DNA of 64,000 nucleotides from Apteryx mantelli (taxonomy: Eukaryota > Chordata > Aves > Apterygiformes > Apterygidae), in NCBI RefSeq assembly GCF_036417845.1, contig NC_089985.1:33872583-33936582 (forward strand). The letters are read 5' to 3'. Made by a program: the position numbers and the translations under genes. The notes beneath the pieces are model-generated. The model was not told the DNA's origin, searched no databases, and worked only from the letters and a program-made list of their open reading frames with translations. Of the stretch, positions 11,726 to 24,700 are shown piece by piece; within the stretch, counting starts at the first letter, position 1, and each line of letters starts with the position of its first letter.

Positions 11726-14700
11726 ATGAAAGCACAGAAAATCAAAGTGATTTGGAAATAGCACAATAGATAAAATGAGGGGAAGCAGCAGAAATCAGAT
11801 TTCTGGACTTTCCATCTTACTGAGCAAAAAGAGAATAGTGTCAGAGCAGAATATTAAAAATAAATAATTAGCCAACTGCTTAGTATCAAATAAAAAAAAT
11901 CAAAAATTGATCCAAATGTTTACATTTTGAAGATTCAAGACATTTGGTCATATGTGCTCTTAATTAAAGCTGACCACAAAACAAAATTTCCACTCTGCAA
12001 GGAATTCCGGCATTTTGAAATGTCTTTATTCAAAATCAGTTCAAAGATTGCATGTTCCATTCAGTGCTGAAACACAGTGCAAAGTATGAAAGGATGTACA
12101 CATTAGTAACAATGCGGTATAATAAATGTTCTAACAGCAAATCAGAACATCATCACTGACACATAATATTTTAGTGTTTAAAGAACGAAAGGAAAGAAAT
12201 CAAAATAATTAGTTGTGATTCCTTTCATGTCAAAAATGCAGTTGTTAGTATCAGAACGTTTTGCTGAGCCAAGCTGAATTTAAAGTTGCCTATTTCTAAC
12301 ATGAAACTACGTACTGAAGTCTTTTTGAGTAGCTCTGTTGATGTATTTTCCATTATTCCCATTTTCTATCTCTGCTAGAGCAAAATCAGAAGGGCCAGAA
12401 AAAACACAGGGAAAAGTTGCTCTAGCTGAAAGCAGGGTTACCTGATATAACCCCAAAGGATCTGCTCCCTTGACATTTCCAATCAGCGAAATTACTGAGC
12501 TTTCATTTGTTTATTTTTGTATCAACATGTTCAACACAATGAAGTCAGCTTACCCCTCTGAAAAGCCAAAGAACTGTGCTGCTGTCTGCTAAACATTCAC
12601 TCTTTTAAACGCATGCAGGAAACATGATAATATGAGCATTAATGTCTGCATGTGGATGGCTCACTCATGTTTATCTGGGTGGGCTTTACACTGTCCATGT
12701 CTGTAGTATCTTGGCCTTCACAAACAATCACAAAAAAAAGCTAATGCACTATAAGCATAGTTTATCTTAGTGTCTTTATCTGTCTGCCTCCTCAACCAGA
12801 TGAGACAGTAAGCACTTAAAAGCCTGATTTAAGAGAGAGACTTTGAATCATGTACTGATAAATCCTGGGGTTAGGAAAAAGATCCAGAGGTCCCAGATGT
12901 GTGCAGGGCCAGATGCAGCCGTAGATGGGATGGGATCAGCATCTTCATGGTTGCCCTTCCACCACACAACCCAGATTGTGCAGTGTCAGGAATTTCTAAC
13001 ATAGGGATCACAGTTCCCTGCCTGCACTGGGTGGGAGGTACATGCACTCCAACATGAGGAGGATCCTCCCAGGCACTCCACGGGAGAGGGTAAGAGAGAG
13101 AAAGCCTGAGGACCAAAACTAGAGACATCCTGCCTGGATAGTGCTTGGAGAAGCCTTCACTGACTTTGCCCATGCATTGCTAAGCCAGCACCTTCCCCAG
13201 TCATAAAATCCACTTCAAAACTCTTCCATTGTAAGACATGTATCACACATGTGGCACGAGTTGTACAACATGCACAAGCCCTAAATTGCCATTAGTGCTT
13301 CAAGGGCCTGACTGGCATATTGTCAAACATTTTACAACCTAACAGGTTGCCAAAAACCTTCTAATTAAACAAACCATTCCTTGCATTATGCCAAATAATT
13401 AAACAGGGTTGTAGTTTTTAATCTCACACTCCATCTGGTTTAAAAGTCTGTTTTAAAGATCAAAGTCTTCTGGTTATCCAATGACAGCTCAGAGCTGATG
13501 AGGGGGCATTTCACCCGACCATGCTGAGGTGTCTGGAGGGTTCGTGGTCCTTCTGTTTTTTCCTCCCTCAGGGAATTCATGGCAAGTTGTGCACAAAGCC
13601 CTTTCTCGCCATTGGCCAGGTTTGGACAGTCATCTGTGGTACCCAAGATAAACTAAGGTTCCTGATTATTTCTAGACAGCTCCTAACTCCAGGAGTTAAG
13701 AATGGGAGCAGGATTTAGTGGGAGGATGTCCTTGTTGTTCATTTGAACAACAGCAGGCATCTATGGCTATTTTAAGCACCAGATAAGGAAATCTGAATAT
13801 GAGCCTAGCAACTAGGCCAGGTCAAGGCTTGGCTGAAAAGGCTTTCAGGGTGCAAGGTGTTCTATCTCATGCCCAGACTCTACCCCATCACTGTTTGCCA
13901 CATCTGGGTTTGAGCCCATCCGAGGGAAAGAGAAGAGTCACTGAGGCTCTCTGGAGAGCTGATGTGAGGTGGGAGTACACATCAGAAGTGATCCTGGATG
14001 AAAGCTGAAAGTTTGCACCTGCACTGTGAGCAGAGAGGTTCAGCCAGAGCGCAGACCTATAGTGGTCAGTAAAATCTGAAGCCTGTTGGTACTGGGATCA
14101 CAGTTTCCCAATAGCCAGTGGAAGAGCTGAAACAAGTTGCTTTTCACATCTGTGGCTACCAAAGGCCAGGTTTAGCAGCATATTTGTTCAATGAAATTTC
14201 TCTTTGCTGTACTAAAGAGCTTCAGCAATGTCTCTTGCAGCATGTTGTTGCTTTCTGAGATGTAACTGCCTGTCTTTTCACAAAGATAACCACTCAGGTA
14301 GAGGTTTAAGTCTACGTGGAAGGCAATCCAGCAGACCAAACTGCAAAGAAAACAATGGTTCGTGTAACAGCTGGGCATGTGACTAGAAGAGACAATCAGC
14401 CAGGCCCAGCTCTATTTATGCAGGTGTAAAAGGTTTCTTGCCATTGGAAATTGTTGTATTACACATTCTTTCCTTCGTCGGCATCCTGTTTAAACAAGCT
14501 TAGTGCAAAGGGGTGTCTGCTATTCATTTGCGGATGCCTTGTGATGATATGAAGCATAATTGTATAATTTATGCAGAATAAACCAAGAAATGGCTGCTGT
14601 TCAAGGGAACTAGCAAGGCCCCCGTAGAACAAAGTACTTGAAATATTGGAGCAGGCAGAAAAGATAACAAAGCCTGATCTTTTTTGCTACTCCTTCCATT

Positions 14701-16682
14701 AGGCCTGCTCTTGTACAGGGGGAGAGGAAATGGTTAGCAAAAGAATGTGTTTCAGACGGACTTAGACTTTGCTGGAAGAGAGAAAAGCACAATGGCTCTG
14801 TGAACCGATTGAGTAATTCCAGCAAAGCCAATGGACTTGCCCTGGGAATGAATATGGGCCCCTGGACTCTTCTTTCTATGCAGTGCAGCTCTTCAGATGT
14901 TTGTCAAAATTAATGTTCAATTGTTTGTTTGTTTAGAGCCAATAATATCAGGCTGCACATTATGGCCCTGCTGTGTTTGGCTCGTTCATGATTTCTCTGC
15001 CTGAAATCATTTTGTTTTTATTTAGCTGGAGGAGGGAGGAGGACTTTGGGGAATTTGTTTTATCTTGTAATGCATGAGTCAAGCCTTGAATGTTAAATTT
15101 GGGGCTGGCTCTGAGGCAAGTCAAATGAGAATAGCTTGGAATAAGCTGCTGATGTGGAGCATTGCTTTCTATGTAATGGCAGGATGCTTTTCATGCTATG
15201 AAGCTGTGAACAAGTCCTCTAGAATTACTACAATGTTACCTTCCAAATATATTTTCTGGCTTAAAACTAAGGCTTCCTGATTTTGACTTCCTGTATAGTA
15301 ATGCTATCTCTATATTGAGGTAATAAACTCCCAGGCTTTTCGTGTCAGCATTCTGATTCAGCTTACAAGAAATTTTAAGCTGGGAAAAAATATTCAGAAA
15401 TTAACATGTGAAAATCAAAGTGTTTCAAACTGCATTTGATATACTGCAGTTCAGACATTCTGGCTCTGTTTTTGTGGGGCAAAACTTTTTTTTTTTTTCT
15501 GATTGTTTGGCAGCTTCCTGTAGAAAAGCTGGAATGTCCTGTGTTCTTTCTTTTTATTGATCAAAATGTAATTATTCGGTTTTTGTAACAACACAATGTT
15601 TGTTCAAGAAGCGTCTCTGAACTTGGCAGAATATGTTAGGTATTTAAGAAAGATGCACTCAGTACCACAATTCAAGTGAAAAGCAAAGAGATGTGCAGAA
15701 GTGCTCCCAATCCCACCATCTACTCACTTGTTTCACAAAGCTCCAATCTGACCCCATTTTCTGAGTGAAACTCATTTGTTCAACATTTCCTCCGTGTGAA
15801 GAGGCAGGAAATTCTGGGGAAATTCTGGCCCACTGGGTTAAAACGAAACTTTAGTTTGCCATCCCAAAATTAATGTTATTTCAAGTCAACATAAATGTCT
15901 GCTTTTTGAAGAGCTCCCTTGGTATGTCCTAGGAAACCTAGACCTCAGACCCCTGTCCTACTCAATCTCTCTTTTCCTGAATGTGCTACTCTGTAGCTGT
16001 GCACCATGGGATTCTTTCTGATTTACATTAAAAAAAAAAAAATTAGCTCTTCTAAAGGTTTCACTATTCTTTTTTTTTCTTCCTTTGATCCTAGTGGAGG
16101 GAAAGCTAATGAACATCAACCAGAATGTGGTGTTACTAGGCAAAATAACCCCCCATTTCTCCACCCTAAGAAATATATACGTGTTGTGGTGGAATGAAAA
16201 GCTGACATTTTCAAAACGTCCATAAAAGGGACATTCTGACTGTTTTGCAATCGTAAGAAATACTGCCAGTAAAATGACCTGAATTTTTATTATAAAAATA
16301 TGGTCTCCCTAACTAATACCGTAATGTTCTTTTGCAGTTGTCTCAGAAGGACCTCAAAACATGCAGTACTAAGCCTCCAAACATCCTAGGGAGGAGGGAA
16401 ATTGTCTAGCCTGGATGAAATCTGTTTCATTAGCTGAATTGCCCTGATGTCTGCAAAGTGATTTGCTTTTCAGTCTCTGTTTCAAATTTAATAGAATTTA
16501 CAGTAGCCATATCTGACCACAATGTTCTCCTATCAACTGCTCCTGCAGTCCTGAAGCAAAACCCACTTTTCCATATTTTTCTCTGTGGTTTAATTTTGAT
16601 ACAATTGAGGATGCTACTAAGCATTCAGCAAATGCCACGGAGTTATGTAACAACGTCATAAGATGCCATGCAACAAATACCT

Positions 16683-16708
16683 GAGAGAGAGAGAGAGAGA
16701 GAGAGAGA
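16683..16708 (+). repeat. (GA)13 microsatellite
   Basis: Thirteen uninterrupted GA units, followed by a short A run. Likely length-polymorphic. Confidence 0.97.
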
Positions 16709-17270
16709 AAACTTGTGACGCTTTCTGTGCAGTCACATTCTTCCTCTCTGCTGTTGAGTTAAGCATCATAAAGAGGTCTTAATTAGAGCAGTTCCGCAAA
16801 TATTCTGCAGGGGATTTGACTTGGTGGAGCACTACACTTTGCTTAGAAAACTAAAACGTAAGGTCAGCAAGTTGTCATTCTGTTCAATGGGTTAAACACC
16901 AGCAGGGCACTTCTCCACTTCAGCCAGCCCAGTCTTCTCCACTGTGGGGACCAGAGTCATGTCCCTGCTGCAAATTGCATTCAAAGCCTCCCTTCTGCTT
17001 GGTTTGCTGAGGTATGTAGTATGTATGTGTCCCAGCCCTATGACAATTATGGTAGAAGTGTCATAGACGCAAAAAGGTGGTCACCACTCCTATCTAGTAT
17101 TGACATCCAGATAACTCGCTTTTGGAGATGTTATGTAAGGCTGATGTTATGCTACTGTCATCTATGGGTGATATTCTGTGCTCATAACTTTCCTCTAGAA
17201 GTTTTCCTTTCTTTTTTTTTTAACCATCTTCTGGACTGAATAGAAAATTATGTCCAGACTACACTAAGTA

Positions 17271-17290
17271 AAACAAACAAACAAACAAAC
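17271..17290 (+). repeat. (AAAC)5 microsatellite
   Basis: Five perfect AAAC units. Confidence 0.95.
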
Positions 17291-17984
17291 CTGGAAAAAG
17301 GATGTTTTGGGGTAGTAAATTCCAGAGCTTTTTAAGCTGATTTTGTAGAGTTAACCACATCAACGTCCACAAACCTCTTGTCATGAAGCCCTGTGAAAAC
17401 TGTTCAGATTTGGGGTTTGATCTTTAGTATTCAGTGAGGAGATCAGATCACCAAGATGGAAGGGAGAAGTAGAAGAAGGGAATGAGAGAGCACAAGGGGG
17501 TTGGTTACAAGGGTATGGGCTGAGTGTGTTATTAGTTTTGATACTACACACAGAATAAGCTGAAAGTAGAGGAGCAGGCCAGGCTGCAGGCAACCAAGCT
17601 TGCCAGACACACATAGCACCTGAGACTCAGTTTTCCTCAGAGAGGTCCTGCTTCTCTACAGGGCTATGACCACTTTCAAGACATAGAAAACAAGAAGTGG
17701 CACTGGAGAAATCCTATGTTACTGAAAGGGCTTCTCCCGGTTCTTCTGAGAGCAAAAAATAGCAATGTCTTTAGAGCGTTAGCTGTTTAATCATGTTGTT
17801 CGTTGGACAGCAAAAGCTGCAGCTGCTTCTTCAAAACATTTTGGTAAATATGTGAGTCTATTTGCAGCATTGTTGTGAAATATCAGCTACAATTTTTACC
17901 TCTCTTGTGTGTATGTGTGTATGCATGTTTATGAAAAATATGTTGTCATGGTAGCATTTCTTCCGAGCTGTGACGCTGAATCAG

Positions 17985-18160
17985 GTCTCAAGAGATCTGA
18001 CTGCATGCGCAGTTCTGCCACTGGTTTACTGCATAAAACTGGGCAAGTCCATGCCATTCCCTGTCTTCACTTTCCCATCTGTAAAAGGAAGACACTGATT
18101 TTCTTTGCACTGTACAGATGAGAATTGCTACTTATCAGTCTGATGGTTATTATTAGTAAC
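17985..18160 (+). mobile_element. MIR/CORE-SINE-like element, sense
   Basis: The order of blocks ctcaagagatctgac, agttctgccactggtttact, gcataaaactgggcaagtcc, tcccatctgtaaaaggaaga and the tail gagaattgctacttatcag plus ttattatta matches the classic core and tail of MIR-type SINEs (tctgccactgacttgctgtg, accttgggcaagtcac, ccccatctgtaaaatgg). Old and diverged. Confidence 0.82.
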
Positions 18161-21100
18161 TAGGAATGAGAAGTGTTTAGGGGCAAGCAAAATGGGGAAA
18201 GGGCAAATGTCCAGATTCAGTTCCACTGATATCCACTCCTACTAAGCTGGAGAAGAGGCCATTACCCTGTAGCACTTCTCCATAACACCAGTACCAATAT
18301 GCAGGTGCTTTCTGTGGCACTGGCCTTAAAATTGGAGAAGGAAAATGATTCTTGTGACTTCCATAAAGTGGTGTATCATCTCAAGGTGGTGAAAACTCCT
18401 GCCAATAGCAGGCAAGATTTGATAAAAGTTGTCAAACATTGTGGCTTCACCTCCTATCCTCTTGGTAATCAGGCAGGAAACTGGATAACATGTTATTGCA
18501 GTCAGATTTCTGCCTGATCACCAAACAGCCCAGCAATTTTGCAAAAATTGCCCAGCCCTCCCACATGAAAAAAGAAATCCTCTCTCAGCATTAACTATTG
18601 TAAAGGGTCAGCAATTTTTAATATCCGGTAATTCCTTTTCTCTCTCTTTCTGCATTTTTCTGTCTCCTTCTCTGTGCATCTCTTTGCACATTCCAGTGCT
18701 GGACTGGAGCAGGGATGGCTGCTAAGGACACTTGACACCACATAATTCATCCCGAACAAACAGGAGGAACAGCAAGGGAAGGCTGGGAGATGTAGAAAAG
18801 TCTTTCTTAAGGAAATGCTCCAACACTTTAAAGTGTCTTATATTGGGGGAGGGAGAAGTAGAAAGGGAAAAGGAAAATCTTTCTCTGCTCTAGACTCTCA
18901 CACATGAATTTTGTGACAGAGAAGAACAGAAAGCAGGTGAAGCAATAGATGTAGTGAGAACAGAAAGCATATGGGTAGGAAAGCTCAGCACCTTTCTCAC
19001 AAATCTTCTTCCCAGGGGAATGAGCTGCTACTGATTTTGGCCATCAGCAGTGTTGGGATTTACAAGGTGCTGCTGGGCTTTCTCATCCTAAGTCAAAGCG
19101 CAGGAGGCAACAGTGTGCCATCGTCCTTGTCATGGCTTAATGAAAGGACTGGCTGATTGCCTGCTGCAGGTGTTTCTGAAAGAGTGTTTGCCTGCTTTAT
19201 GTTTTCCCCTCAAAATGCTCACCTGGCTTTCTTAGTGGCAGAGAGTAGAGACTTCCAGTAAATTTTTATTTCTTTAGAAAAATGTGTTAGAAAGTTGGGC
19301 CAGATTTGGCTTATTGGGGTTTCTCTCCACTTCTTTCTGAGCTTAACTTGGCAGTGGTATTTTTGTCTCTTTCTGACCCGACTAATTAGCAAAATGTCTT
19401 CAGGGCTATTTTCACTGGCAAAGAAGTGAGTATTGAAGTCAGGGATTCTGCTGTGTATGTTTATTTATGAAGGGTGTCCATATTATCATGTTTTCCTGAG
19501 CACAGCTGAAAACAAGCAGTAAGAGACAGTTTCCTTGCACGCAGTGCTGAGCCTCTTTCCAGGCAGGACTCCGCCTGCAAAGCCTCTCTTCTCTTTCCCC
19601 AGGACAATGCTACGAGCTGTCCCTGGCACTTCTCTCACGTCTCCTCTGCGAGCTCCTGGGGCCAGTCGGCTGATTCACTCCCAGATCAACCCCCACCCTC
19701 CTTCCTACCGGTCATCACCTTCCTTGGAAATGCTGTCTCTATCTTAGTGCCCCAGCCCATATGCAGTCGGATGTTTGGGAGGTGCTTCTCCCTTGTCTCA
19801 GTTATCACCAAACACGGATGATTTGAAGACTGAGTATTTTCGGCCTGGATGGAAGGTGGTTTTCATGTCCAGCAGACTCAGTCAGATGGCAGGTAACAGG
19901 AAGCAGAACTTGGTGCACCGACAAGGTTCATTTATGCTGAAAGACTTTTGGAGCTGAAAATGGAAAGTGATCTGCTGTTCTGTATGACAAAATACACAAA
20001 ATTTAACCTGCTTCCTCCATTACCAATGCCAGTGTATTCATCCGACTAACACTAATTTGAACTGAACATCATGCTGGTGTCCTGCTCATTCACAAGACCA
20101 ACTCCACTGCCAGAACTTTTTTCCTTTCACTCACAATAAGTGATGTGGCAAGTGATGTAGACATAAGCTGAGCAGGTTAATGTTGTAAGCAGGAGACCAG
20201 GAGATCAAAATCAACAGCCTAGTCTCAGTCTACATGCCTGGAGATCTTGGTCTAGCGATAATCAAGGTCCCTCCTGAGATGCGACCCTCTTGCCAGTTCC
20301 ACTCACTGCCATTCCTTGCTTCAGTGCATGGACCAGCTTCCTCAGGAATGAAGGGCCCAGTCATGCATTTCATTTCATGTTGACTTTCCACTGTACCTTG
20401 TCTTACATGTCAATATTTTTTGTTACGACATCTGGGCAGTTCTCTTTTCCTCTCTCCTCTCCCATAGCTGCTCCAGGAGTCAAATACTGTGTGCTTAAAT
20501 CTACCCAAGAGGAACAAAGACAGCTGAAAAAGGGCAGAGGAAATACCAGTGATAGAAGACATCAGAAGGAGTGGGCTGAAAAGGGAAGACAGAGTAGCTG
20601 GAAGTGCTCTGAGATGCTCAAGTGCCATGTGGAGGAAAAAGTGGGAGGTGACACACCAGACTGGGGCAGCAATAAGGCTGTAAAGTGTTTTGACTGCTTT
20701 GGAGCAGAAATGACAAGCCAGTTGTTTTCAGTTTTCCAGATGTGAGAGGTTTCATGGCTTAATTCAAGGTGTGTTGAAGCAGAAGACCTGAGTCGACTCT
20801 CATTCTCTGGAGCAAATCATGTCCTTTCTCTCTTCCTGCTGTTTTTAGCTAAATCATGAGCTTGCTGGGCTTGGGGATTCTCTTCAGTACGTGCACACCC
20901 TGCACCTCACACATGGGGTCCTCTACAGAGTGCTGGTGCACGAAAGAACAGCTCGTAACAAAAGGAAAAGTGGTCTGGGGGAGAGCCAGGGCACCACCGC
21001 AGAGGTAGCTGTGATGTCCAGTGAGGGATGCACCAGTATGCATCAACTCTTTTACTGCCTCCATTTCCTCCAAAAGGGGGGGACCACGAGACAAAACTAT

Positions 21101-21666
21101 GTTATTTTTCCTTTTTGAAAACAAACGGTCTTTTCAATTAGACTGATTTGTCCCTGAGACAATCAATCTGAGGTTTATAAAAGCAAACACTCAAGTAATT
21201 AGTTCTATCCAGGAAGAATATTAACTCTGTTTATCTTTGTGTAATTGATCACCCGCCCTGCCAGTTCTACAAAGCCTCCTTTGCACAGATGGAGGCAGTG
21301 AAAGAAGGGAGCAGAGGGCAGAAGCAAGGTCAGTAACATATGATATACAATGAGAGTGTGTTGGGATACTGTAACATACATCTCCTTCCCCCAAACGCAC
21401 CTAAACAATTGTCCGCATGAATTATGTGAAACAATATTCTAGGCCACAGAGCCACAGGGCTGTTCAAGAGCTGCTACTTGAAGAAACAATAAATAACATT
21501 TTTTGGTATCCTCATTTATATTAACCTTTTTAGCTGTGGGGACACAGCTCTTCACCATGGTTCATCTGCATAATTGATAAAGCAGTAGCAGTGTTTTCCA
21601 TGCAACACTGCTATAACCAGGGTCTCCAGCAGCCAGCAGGTGAACTAGCACTCAGATCCTTCTGCA

Positions 21667-21766
21667 TGAGAAATTGCAGACTCTGATTTGGTTGGATTGA
21701 AAATTGCCAAGTGCAGTGTGAGAAATTGCAGACTCTGATTTGGTTGGATTGAAAATTGCCAAGTGC
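21667..21766 (+). repeat. Perfect 48-bp tandem duplication, 52-bp period
   Basis: 21667-21714 and 21719-21766 are identical over 48 bases (start tgagaaattgcagactctga, end gaaaattgccaagtgc), with a 4-base spacer agtg. The lack of any mismatch, in a region of otherwise old sequence, points to a recent local duplication. Confidence 0.95.
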
Positions 21767-24700
21767 CATCCCAGAGCTGGCTGTGCGTCAGTGGCTGGTG
21801 TTACAAAATAGCTGTGGTTTACTCAGACCTCAGGTCAATGGGCAATGATACAGCTTGGAGTCTCTTCCTCTATCCCTAATGTCCAAAGTAACTTTGAGGA
21901 AATCTTTGGATTTATTCAAGTGTTTTTCAACAGCATGAAATAAGATCAAAGTCTGGTTCCCTTTTCTCTCACATGCAATATCTTTGTACAGACCACTTCC
22001 CCTATACTCCTTCAGTAGGATTTTGTATTGATGTTACAGTAGCAGCTGAAAACAGTAAAATGAAATAAAAGGTGACAGATATGAAACACTGTGCAGATAT
22101 GTGTCTGACAAAATAGTTAATTACCAGAATCCTGTGCCAGAGAGATCAGAGATTCAGTCAGGCAAAATGCAGCAGGTGCATGAAACAGGCAGATGGGAAG
22201 ATTAGCAATAAGGTGAACAGGACTGATGGGCATTTTGCCTTGCCTCTTAGGTTAGAGAAGACCAGACTCCTTACTGTGAGAAACAGGGTCTCACTTTCTG
22301 CCCACAGTCCCTTAGCACTTCTGTGTGTGCTGGATATAAAATTAGAAGACCCAGCTCTCCAGACTCCTAACAGAGCTGGGGGTAATAAGGGACTCGCTCT
22401 GTCTACCAAGACCTTGGTGATACTCCAGAGCCAATCACACGCCTGTAAAGTAGGTGTGCAATAGGCTGACTGGTGTGAGCGTGTGACGCGCCTGTCAGAG
22501 CTGTCAGACCCTGCTCCTCCACACCTCCAAAATGGTTTTGTGCAGTTTGGTTCATAACGGCTTCTTTCACTAGCTTGGATTTACCTAAGGGACAAGATCA
22601 GGGTCCAGAAAGGGCTTATCCAAGAGATCTGATTTCAAAAGAGATTGTCTGCTAAGCAAAACATGGTGCTAGCTGCTGTTCTCATGAATGGTGAAGTGTC
22701 CTCCTCTCTGTGAGGTCCTCGAGTTTGTCTTGGTGGCCCTAACAGAGGGGAGTGCACGTGTGTGCTTGCATGTCTCTGTGTATGTTTACATGTGTGGAAG
22801 CTGGGGACATTTTTTGCACTCCCACTGTGATTTTACCTCAACATACAAAACACACCTTTTTGCATATAGGTTGTTGTTGCTGCTCCTGGCAGCTTTTGAA
22901 CAGCCCCAAGCTAAGCTTTTTCATTAAGGAAGAAGCCCCCTCTCCCCTTTTTCTCACCCCCTTATGCTGAGCTACCTTGCTATCTCAGCCGCTCTTGGTT
23001 GCATCCGAAGAAGTTGAACTGCAGGTCAGAGGAAATCTGATCATCCTCTCCCACCTCCTACCCAGAGTTGCTGTTCATTAAGGTGAGGTATAGCTTTACC
23101 TTCACAGGACACTCCTTTTGCTCTTTATCAGCCCCGCTGAACACTAAGCAGGTCACATATGGCCTCTGTCAGCTACACTGCAAATCTTTTGTACCTTTTA
23201 ATCAAAACACTGCCAGTGTTTTCTTTCTGTCGCCGTTGGAACCCAGCCGCATCTCGGTGATAAATGGTGCCTATTGATGAAGGAATGCTTCAGCCAGACC
23301 CACGACTCTGCAAAGACACTGTGCTGATCTGAAACTGCAGCCAGGGGTTGTATCCCCAGTCTGGTGCTAAAACAGGGAGTTCAGTCCCTTCCCGCAGGTG
23401 GGACAATAAAACCCCTCTTTGCCACTTTTTTCCACTGGGCCCCGGGAAGGCTGAATTTGTGTATTAGCTCACATAGTAGTGATAGTTACTAAATTATGAG
23501 ATTTTTTTTTCTATCGTCAACTTTAAAATACAAGCCAAACAAAAACAAACAAAAAAAATTTCAATTTTCAAATGCCAGAGTGCTTTGAGATGAGTCTTAT
23601 TTCAGTCTGACAATGGGCTGAACTTCAAAGACTTGTGGAGAGAATGAGGGGTTTATGGAAATCCAGTAATAAACACTGCATCCATGTCACTTACAACCAG
23701 AGGCCAAAATATGAAAGTGAGGAGGAAAAGAGAGACTCAAAAAACCTGGGGTCAGTCTCTATGTCTTCTTGCACACAAGCCAACTTTTGTTGTGAGGAGA
23801 CAAATCTGAGCTCCTTCCACCTTCCCTGCAGGGTTAACCCAACTATTAACACAAGTGTTATTCCCTAACCTCTGTCCTATCTACTCATAAATTTTTCTCA
23901 CCCATATTTAGGTCTTTCAACTATTAACTAAGCTTCAGCTGCCTTCAATCTTTAGCTCCTATATCTGGTAATTGTGCCAGATTTCTTTTCCATGCTCCCA
24001 GAACCTTTAAAAAGTCCAAAAAATGCCCCAAACCAGAGGCTCTGCCTAGGAAGGACTAGTGGCTGGACCAAAGTACATCTCTAGTTTTGTCAGGTTAATT
24101 AAAGAAATTACTACTTTGACATAGTAGTTTGTGAGTTAGTGGTATGGTAACTGATTTAGAAGAAACCTGAAGTTCCTGGTTTTCTCTTGCTCTCCAAAAA
24201 GTTTTAATTTCTGCTGAAAAACAAGTCCAAAATCAGTTCCTTTGCTAGCAAATTCATTTCATGGAAGACCTGTAGTTGATTAACATAGCTATTGTTTGGC
24301 CTCTTTGTTTTCTCACTGTTAACTCAAAATAAGGCTCTCCACAGCCATGAAAGCTAGAAATCTACCTTCTATTGAAGGCACAGAATCCCTTGATTCTAGG
24401 AACAAAGGCTTTGTGAAATACAGCAGACATCCTGACAGTTGGCAATGCTGCAATGTTGTCCTCGCAAGTGAGATCTGTGGTGCTGTAATCATTTTAAGGG
24501 CAGTCAGAACTGTCCCTGATCAGATATCTGTGTATTGTACCACAACATCCTTCTTTTTTATTTTTCCCATATTCTTTCCACTTTCTCCTATGAAAACTGA
24601 CCCCAGGCTCACCAGCCTTCCCTTATCAAAAGGGACCAATCACTTGTTCCCAGTAAGCATTGCTCCTTCCCCCCTGCCTCTTCCATCACTTCCTTTTTCA

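Larger units (their letters stand above)
11726..17984. other. Gene-free stretch with microsatellites
   Basis: Holds a 13-T run at 15486-15498, an A run at about 16030, the GA repeat at 16683 and the AAAC repeat at 17271. The 14400-15090 part is AT-moderate, low in repeats and rich in homeobox-like ATTA/TAAT words, so it could be conserved non-coding DNA, but one sequence cannot show that. No exon was recognised. Confidence 0.55.
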
